In this document: positions 58,313 through 64,000 of the stretch, in pieces
Numbering within the stretch: the stretch's first letter is position 1
Layout of the letters: every line of letters begins with the position of its first letter
NCBI GenBank assembly: GCA_964437735.1
Contig: CAYTID010000004.1
Location: forward strand, 4,007-68,006
Direction of reading: 5' to 3'
Origin: CAYTID01 sp964437735
GTDB lineage: Bacteria > Bacteroidota > Ignavibacteria > UBA10030 > BY39
Length of the DNA stretch: 64,000 nucleotides
Program-made: the position numbers and the translations under genes
Notes under the pieces: model-generated
The model's input: only the letters and a program-made list of their open reading frames with translations
What the model was told of the DNA's origin: nothing
The model's database searches: none

Positions 58313-59749
58313 ATGAAAACTAAAATTAAAATCAAATTTAAATCTACGATTGGACTCCTGTTAATTATTATTTATGTTGTCGGAGCAAGTTCACAAACCA
58401 GAAATCTTACACTCGACGACGCAATTAATGCTGCTCTTAAAAATAATCGCGATATCAACATCGCCAATCTAAACGTTAAAAAAGCCGATGAAGCTGTCGG
58501 GGAAGCATATGGTTATGCTTTACCAAGCGTTGACCTCCTCGGCAATATTTCGCACTTCATGGAAAAGCCTAAAATTCCGTTTCCCGATTTTTCTGCCCTT
58601 TTGGGGAACGCCACGTACTCAATATTGTTTGATGAAGGGGTAATCCCGCGGAATGAAGATAAATTCAAACCAGTTGCAACGTCACTGCAATCATTCGTAC
58701 AGACGAATAGTTATGAAGCAAAGCTGCAAGTAACCCAAACGTTATTTAATTCAACGGTGTTCAGAGGTATCGGTGCATCTCAAATTTATCTCGACTTGTC
58801 AAAGGAAGAGTTAAAGAGAACGGTTTCAGCAACAATATTAAATGTACAAAAAGCTTTCTACAGTGTTCTGCTCACCAGGCAGTTATTTAATATTACGAAA
58901 GCTGCATATGATAACGCAGAAGACAACTTAAACAATGTCAAAGCTCTCCACAAGCAGGGATTTGTCGCAGAGTTTGATCTGCTTCAGGCGGAAGTCCGCG
59001 TTGAAAATATCAGACCGGCAGTTATACAAATGGAAAACACATACCGGAACTCTATTAACGGTTTAAAAATTGTTTTGGGAATAAATCAACGGGATGAAAT
59101 TGATGTAGTCGGAGAAATTGCCTACAAAAATCAGAACCAATATGATGAAATCGAAGCTGTTGAAACGGCGCTGGAATTTAATTACGGAATCCGTGCTCTT
59201 GATCTTAAAAAACAGGTAGATGAAGAATATATAGCTTTGTACAAATCAGAATTCTGGCCTACAATTTATGCCTTCGGTAATTATACCTATGCCGGATCAG
59301 CAGATAAGTTTAAGTTTCAGAATTATTCATCTTCAATAGTCGGATTAACTTTTTCGATGAATCTCTTTTCCGGATTGCAATCAGCCCGCAGGGTTGAACA
59401 ATCTCAGATTAATGTTAAGCAGACGGAGCAGCAATTGCTTCAATTAATAGATTTTATTTCGTCTGAAGTTAAGGCGAAGATTAAAGAAATAAACCGCGTT
59501 CAAAATATTATCAGCGCTCAGGAAAGAAACGTAACAGTTGCTGAAAAAGCTCACGAAATTGCAGTTGTCAGGTATAAAGAAGGAACGGGTAATCAGCTCG
59601 AAGTACAAAACGCCGACATCTCTCTTAAACAGGCGCGGACAAATAAACTCCAATCTGTTTATGATCTTATTATTGCAAAAGCGGAGCTTGATCAAATGCT
59701 TGGCAGGGTAGACACAAAATATATGAACCAATTTAAAAATGAAAATTAA
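58313..59749 (+). CDS. tolC: TolC-family outer-membrane efflux protein
   Basis: 478 residues. Signal peptide (IGLLLIIIYVVGASSQ), then two TolC repeats with long coiled-coil hairpins (LTLDDAINAALKNNRDINIANLN; VAVVRYKEGTGNQLEVQNADISLKQA-like segments). Forms the trimeric channel-tunnel through which the RND pump releases its cargo. First of three standard pump genes. Confidence 0.92.
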   Translation: MKTKIKIKFKSTIGLLLIIIYVVGASSQTRNLTLDDAINAALKNNRDINIANLNVKKADEAVGEAYGYALPSVDLLGNISHFMEKPKIPFPDFSALLGNATYSILFDEGVIPRNEDKFKPVATSLQSFVQTNSYEAKLQVTQTLFNSTVFRGIGASQIYLDLSKEELKRTVSATILNVQKAFYSVLLTRQLFNITKAAYDNAEDNLNNVKALHKQGFVAEFDLLQAEVRVENIRPAVIQMENTYRNSINGLKIVLGINQRDEIDVVGEIAYKNQNQYDEIEAVETALEFNYGIRALDLKKQVDEEYIALYKSEFWPTIYAFGNYTYAGSADKFKFQNYSSSIVGLTFSMNLFSGLQSARRVEQSQINVKQTEQQLLQLIDFISSEVKAKIKEINRVQNIISAQERNVTVAEKAHEIAVVRYKEGTGNQLEVQNADISLKQARTNKLQSVYDLIIAKAELDQMLGRVDTKYMNQFKNEN

Positions 59750-59770
59750 AAATCTCAGGAGAATTTTGTG

Positions 59771-60817
59771 ATGTTAAAAAATACAATAAAAATATTTATG
59801 AATCTGATTGCAATCGTTTCTGTATTAGTATTTACGCAAGGATGTGGAAGCGACTCTAAAGATTCCGCGAAAAGCATGGAACAGATTCAGGAGGAAATGG
59901 GAATCCCGGTTAAAATCGCTGTGATCGAAACCCGCCCATTCAATAAATATTTAAGTTTTTATTCAAAATTATCCGGTGTTCAGGAAGCCACAAAGATGTC
60001 ATTGATAGGCGGGAAAATTGAAAAGATTTACGCCAAAGCCGGCGATTATGTAAAAGAACATCAGGTTATTGTTGAATTTGCGAAAGATAATCCAAAGACA
60101 CAATACGAACAGACGAAAACTGCATTTGAAAATTCAGAAAAAATTTATCAGCGCACAAAAGCTCTATATGACGCGGGTGAATCCTCTGAGGCAAATTTTG
60201 ATGCAGTTCAAACGCAATACTTTGTCAACAAACATAACTATGAATCTCAACGGCAGATGCTTTTTATTGAATCACCATTTAACGGATATGTCGTTGATAT
60301 GAAAGTGAATGAAGGGGACAACGTCAAATCTGATATCTATCTATTTACCGTAGCCAATATAAGCAAGATGAGAGGGAGGATTTGGGCATCTTCCGACGAG
60401 ATAAGTAATATCCGCAAAGGGATGACGGCGCTGGTTGAATTAAATGGAAAAAATTTTACGGGTAAAGTAATGGAAATTTCCCTGGCGGCAGATCCCGAAA
60501 AACAAGCTTTCTATGCCGAAATCGAATTTGATAATTCTCACGGGGAATTAAAAAGCGGTATCACGGTTGAAATAAAAATACTTATTTATGAAAATCCGAA
60601 TGCTATAATTATACCCGGAAATCTTGTAATGAATGACAATCAGGGGAGTTATGTATTTGTTGAAAGTAATTTAATTGCAAAGAAAAAATATATTACCAAT
60701 GGAACTGGCAGCGGAATCGATTATGAAGTAAAAAGCGGACTGACAAGCGGAGATAATTTAATAACCCATGGATCGGCTCAGGTGAGCGACGGCGGTAAAG
60801 TTAGAGTAATAGACTGA
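59771..60817 (+). CDS. RND efflux periplasmic adaptor (membrane-fusion protein)
   Basis: 348 residues. Lipoprotein signal VLVFTQG-C-GSDS; ATG 59771 with AGGAG before it (a GTG directly upstream is possible). Lipoyl domain (GGKIEKIYAKAGDYVKEHQVI), helical hairpin, and a beta-barrel and membrane-proximal domain (IIIPGNLVMNDNQGSYVFV). Connects pump and TolC. Between the tolC and RND genes. Confidence 0.9.
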   Translation: MLKNTIKIFMNLIAIVSVLVFTQGCGSDSKDSAKSMEQIQEEMGIPVKIAVIETRPFNKYLSFYSKLSGVQEATKMSLIGGKIEKIYAKAGDYVKEHQVIVEFAKDNPKTQYEQTKTAFENSEKIYQRTKALYDAGESSEANFDAVQTQYFVNKHNYESQRQMLFIESPFNGYVVDMKVNEGDNVKSDIYLFTVANISKMRGRIWASSDEISNIRKGMTALVELNGKNFTGKVMEISLAADPEKQAFYAEIEFDNSHGELKSGITVEIKILIYENPNAIIIPGNLVMNDNQGSYVFVESNLIAKKKYITNGTGSGIDYEVKSGLTSGDNLITHGSAQVSDGGKVRVID

Positions 60818-60830
60818 GAGGAATCTGAAG

Positions 60831-63800
60831 ATGTTTGTAATTAAAACAGCCATAAACCGACCTGTAATGACAATAATGGGAATCTCGCTATTCCTGATTT
60901 TCGGAGCGCTTGCTTTTTTTTCGCTGAATCTGAATCTTCAACCGGAGGTTGAAATACCGTATGTGACTATCTCGACCGTTTATCCCGGTGCAGGGCCTAA
61001 AGAAATTGAAACACTTATCAGTAAAAAAATTGAGGAAGCAGTTTCAACAGTAAGCCTGATTGAAAGAGTTGAATCATATTCGCTTGATGGTTTGTCGATT
61101 GTTATTATTGAATTTAAAATTTCCAAAAACGTCAATGTCGCAAATCAGGAAGTCAAGGATAAAATTGACGCGATAATTAACAATCTCCCGTCAGATTCAA
61201 AAAAACCGATCGTCCAAAAAGTTGATCTCAAGCAGTTTCCGGTTGTTGATGTTGTTCTCAGCGGTAGTCTCGGTCCGAGAGAGTTATATGAAATTGCCGA
61301 CAAAACTTTAAAAGACAGGTTCTCCCAGATTGAAGGAGTTGCAAATGTTAATATAACCGGAGGACAGGAAAAGGAAATTAAGGTTGTTTTAGACAACAGG
61401 GTGGTTTATGAAAATAAAATTTCATTGCCGCAATTGATCGATATACTTCGAATTCATAATATGGATATTCCGGGCGGATATTTTAAGTTAAGAGATCAGG
61501 AATATACCGTACGCCTTGAAGGAGAATACAGCAATCCTGAAACATTGAGGGATTTACAAATTCCAACGCAATTCGGACCAAAGAAACTTCGTCAGATAGC
61601 AAGAGTTGAAGAAGGCGGAAAAGATATCAGGCAGCGTTCGGTTTATTATAATAATATTGAAAATATTAAAGATGAAAATATTATCCGGCTAGGAATTGTA
61701 AAAAGTTCGGAAGGAAATGTCGTAAAAGTTGCCGATGCGATCAGAAGCTCGCTACCCGAAATTCTGGAATCGCTTCCTGAAGGGACAAACTTGAAAATTA
61801 TCAACGATGCTTCAGAATTTGTAAAGAGCAGCGTCAACGACACGATGAGCAATATATATTTAGGTGTCTTATTCACATCATTGGTGTTACTTATTTTCCT
61901 TCACGATATTAGGTCTACTATAATAGTAGCCCTCTCGATGCCTACATCAATTATATCTACTTTTCTACTACTTCAGGTATTCGACCTCACGCTGAATATA
62001 ATGACGCTGATGGGCCTGTCTGTATCTGTCGGTGTTTTGGTAGCAAACTCTGTGGTTGTTATCGAGAATGTGTTTAGGTATAAAAAATTAGGAAAAAACA
62101 ACAAAGAAGCGTCATATTTCGGGACAAACGAAGTAATGGTTGCCGTGCTTGCCGCAACCCTTACGAATATTGTTGTATTTCTACCGATTGCCAACATGTC
62201 GTCGCTTGTCGGACAATGGCTGCGCGAGCTGGCGCTTGCAGCAGTTTTTGCAACAATATTTTCTCTTATTATATCATTTACACTAACGCCGATGCTTGCC
62301 TCGCTCATACTTCCTGTTGCAAAGCTGAAGAAAGGGAGATTAGGTTCCTGGTTCGATAAATGGGAAAACAAATCTATCGAATATTACAAATTGATACTTG
62401 GGAAAGTTCTCAGCACTAAAAAGTTTAGCCTTTTAATTGTCGTTGCAACGTTTATTTTGTTTTTTGCGACAATGATTATTTTCGGACCAAAGCTCGGATT
62501 TGAATTTGCTCCTCCTTTCGATGACGGCAAAATAAGAATTGATGTTGAGCTTCCTGAAGGATATAATTTGGATGAGACGGCAAAGGTTCTGACAGAAATA
62601 GAAAACAGGCTGAAGAAATACAGTGAAGTCACCTACATGTTAACTGATTTCGGAAAACTTGGAGGACTTGATATAGGAACAAACCTTGCGGCAATGACAC
62701 TACAGCTTGTTGATGTGAACGAACGTGATTACGGTATCCAAAAAATGGTTTCTGTATTCGTAAACGAATTGGCTGATATTCCAAATGCAAAAATAAAAGT
62801 GAACCTCGCTTCGCAAATGGCCGGACCCGGAGCTCCTATACAATTTTTCCTGTTGGGTCAGGATTTGGACATGCTTGAAAAGCTGAAAATAGATATTATT
62901 GAAAAAATAAAAGATGTTCCGGGGCTGATGAATCTTGACCAAAGCTCGCGTGCGGGGAAACCCGAAATAACGGTTTTTCCAAAGCGTGAAAAACTCACCG
63001 ACGCAGGACTAACAGTTATGGATGTTGCCTTAACTCTAAGGTCTTCGCTGGAAGGGATGGTTTCTTCAAAATACAGGGAGCTTGGAAACGAGTTTGATAT
63101 TACTGTAACGCTCGATGATAAGTCGGTGGATACTCCGGAAAAAATCGGAAACATTACAGTCGTCTCACCTGTTGTAGGTTCAATCCGCCTATCGCAGGTT
63201 GCCGATATTAAATTCACGAAGGGTTATACAAAAATTTTGCACAGGGATAAATATACAACTATCAGCTTTACGGGAGCTCCGGCTGCCGATGTACCGTTGG
63301 GTAATGTTACGAATGAGATCGACAGAAGACTTAAGGAAATAAAATTTCCAAGCGGATACAACATCAAGTGGGGCGGAAATGTCAAGATGATGAATGAAAT
63401 GATTGCCGATATGGCATTCGCATTTTTCCTGGCAGTGATATTGACTTACATGCTGCTTGCAGCAATACTCGAGAGTTTCTGGCAGCCGGTTCTGATTATG
63501 ATAACAGTTGCATTAGGTATGATTGGCGTAATTTTATCTCTCTATATTACCAATATCGCATTCGGCATAACGTCGTTGATGGCAATAATAATGCTGATTG
63601 GTATTGTGGTGAATAACGCTATTTTAATTCTCGATTATACAAACCAGTTGCGGAGAGACAGCGGATTATTGCCGAAGGATGCTTTGCTTGAGGCATGTCC
63701 TACAAAGCTTAAACCTCAGATAATGGCTTCTACCGCGATTATTTTGGGAATGCTTCCGCTTGCGCTGGGAATCGGCGATGCGGGTAAAGAGATGCGCATC

Positions 63801-63929
63801 CCGCTCGGTGTTGTTGCAATTGGAGGTTTGATGGTATCAACTTTATTAACTTTATTTGTTATCCCGGCATTTTATTACATAACCTCGAAAGCAAAAAGTG
63901 TTATCAAAGAAAAGTTAGTTGTGGATTAA
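60831..63929 (+). CDS. RND-family efflux transporter (AcrB-like, HAE1 type)
   Basis: 1032 residues, normal length. N-terminal helix INRPVMTIMGISLFLIFGAL, porter motif NLQPEVEIPYVTISTVYPGA, twelve helices in all. The proton-relay line reads SVSVGVLVANSVVVIENV in helix 4, where AcrB has two neighbouring Asp residues; here the pattern SVGVLVANSV lacks both, so energy coupling may use other acidic residues. GxxGTxxP-like periplasmic parts and NAILILDYTNQLRRD in helix 10 are typical. Substrate unknown. Confidence 0.93.
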   Translation: MFVIKTAINRPVMTIMGISLFLIFGALAFFSLNLNLQPEVEIPYVTISTVYPGAGPKEIETLISKKIEEAVSTVSLIERVESYSLDGLSIVIIEFKISKNVNVANQEVKDKIDAIINNLPSDSKKPIVQKVDLKQFPVVDVVLSGSLGPRELYEIADKTLKDRFSQIEGVANVNITGGQEKEIKVVLDNRVVYENKISLPQLIDILRIHNMDIPGGYFKLRDQEYTVRLEGEYSNPETLRDLQIPTQFGPKKLRQIARVEEGGKDIRQRSVYYNNIENIKDENIIRLGIVKSSEGNVVKVADAIRSSLPEILESLPEGTNLKIINDASEFVKSSVNDTMSNIYLGVLFTSLVLLIFLHDIRSTIIVALSMPTSIISTFLLLQVFDLTLNIMTLMGLSVSVGVLVANSVVVIENVFRYKKLGKNNKEASYFGTNEVMVAVLAATLTNIVVFLPIANMSSLVGQWLRELALAAVFATIFSLIISFTLTPMLASLILPVAKLKKGRLGSWFDKWENKSIEYYKLILGKVLSTKKFSLLIVVATFILFFATMIIFGPKLGFEFAPPFDDGKIRIDVELPEGYNLDETAKVLTEIENRLKKYSEVTYMLTDFGKLGGLDIGTNLAAMTLQLVDVNERDYGIQKMVSVFVNELADIPNAKIKVNLASQMAGPGAPIQFFLLGQDLDMLEKLKIDIIEKIKDVPGLMNLDQSSRAGKPEITVFPKREKLTDAGLTVMDVALTLRSSLEGMVSSKYRELGNEFDITVTLDDKSVDTPEKIGNITVVSPVVGSIRLSQVADIKFTKGYTKILHRDKYTTISFTGAPAADVPLGNVTNEIDRRLKEIKFPSGYNIKWGGNVKMMNEMIADMAFAFFLAVILTYMLLAAILESFWQPVLIMITVALGMIGVILSLYITNIAFGITSLMAIIMLIGIVVNNAILILDYTNQLRRDSGLLPKDALLEACPTKLKPQIMASTAIILGMLPLALGIGDAGKEMRIPLGVVAIGGLMVSTLLTLFVIPAFYYITSKAKSVIKEKLVVD

Positions 63930-63945
63930 GTACAAAATATAGTCC

Positions 63946-64000
63946 TCACATCCCCCTCTGCCTGTAATACTCATCAAACCATTTCTGCTTGAGGAAGGCG
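63946..64000 (-). CDS. C-terminal end of a leftward gene (cut by window)
   Basis: The minus strand is open from the window edge to a TGA at 63946 and reads ...FLKQKWFDEYYRQRGM. Amino-acid use looks coding. Too short to name. Confidence 0.4.
   Translation of the reverse strand, partial: AFLKQKWFDEYYRQRGM

Overview
The window looks like chromosomal DNA of an AT-rich, Gram-negative member of the Fibrobacteres-Chlorobi-Bacteroidetes (FCB) group, most plausibly an Ignavibacteria-like lineage. This assignment is inferred from gene content. The window has two SusC/Oar-type TonB receptors with carboxypeptidase-like N-terminal domains, a secreted GH5 enzyme with a C-terminal type IX secretion sorting domain (NYPNPFN signature), several lipoproteins and outer-membrane barrels, and a dnaA-dnaN-recF-DciA-gyrB-gyrA replication cluster. 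Unlike typical Bacteroidetes, many genes have good Shine-Dalgarno sites (AGGAGG or GGAGG). Several promoters read as TTGACA-N17-TATAAT-like or TATTTT. No tRNA, rRNA, CRISPR array or insertion sequence was seen.

Layout. 1-1.8 kb: end of succinate dehydrogenase/fumarate reductase (flavoprotein, iron-sulfur subunit) and a terminator. 1.9-4.9 kb: histidine degradation (hutI, ftcD, fchA). 5.0-9.3 kb: leftward potassium-uptake operon trkA-trkH-trkH with two TrkH paralogues. 9.4-12.9 kb: Oar-like TonB receptor with a good promoter, a start-stop mini-ORF in its leader and a bidirectional terminator. 12.9-22.3 kb: leftward replication cluster with DnaA boxes on both sides of dnaA, hence the probable chromosome origin. 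22.3-25.2 kb: leftward ybaB-recR-two lipoproteins-ftsX. 25.4-26.3 kb: TPR protein. 26.5-27.9 kb: a compact restriction-modification pair (Dam-type methylase and PD-(D/E)XK nuclease). 28-29.5 kb: radical SAM and VOC genes overlapping by 38 bp. 29.6-32.7 kb: second TonB receptor and a lipoprotein gene with an apparent frameshift. 32.7-37.2 kb: dinB, a frameshifted small membrane protein, a Mut7-C RNase-domain protein, an adenosine-specific kinase family protein and hutU.

37.2-40.2 kb: an apparent CDGSH remnant, an unrecognised two-gene module (helical-repeat protein; zinc-ribbon helical protein) and a VOC protein. 40.2-44.1 kb: a metal-resistance cassette (CadC/ArsR-like regulator and Zn/Cd P-type ATPase), a TetR regulator and three very small membrane proteins. 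44.2-47.1 kb: rplU, rpmA, mdh and a Tat-exported glycosylasparaginase. 47.1-48.7 kb: GH5 enzyme. 48.8-54.1 kb: TPR protein, EamA transporter, TrmH-like methyltransferase, redoxin, dCMP deaminase, Yip1 protein and acetate kinase. 54.2-57.4 kb: an Omp85-like barrel paired with a lipoprotein built from four copies of an unrecognised ~120-residue repeat. 57.5-63.9 kb: a barrel-TolC-adaptor-RND efflux operon with a strong promoter and a 19-bp palindrome in its leader. A few bases of another leftward gene close the window.

Best candidates for something new are the repeat lipoprotein plus Omp85-like barrel, the two-gene zinc-ribbon/helical-repeat module next to a CDGSH fragment, and the small-membrane-protein cluster beside the TetR and metal-resistance genes. 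Two genes broken at mononucleotide runs (G5 and T7) could be sequencing errors, phase-variable genes or young pseudogenes.
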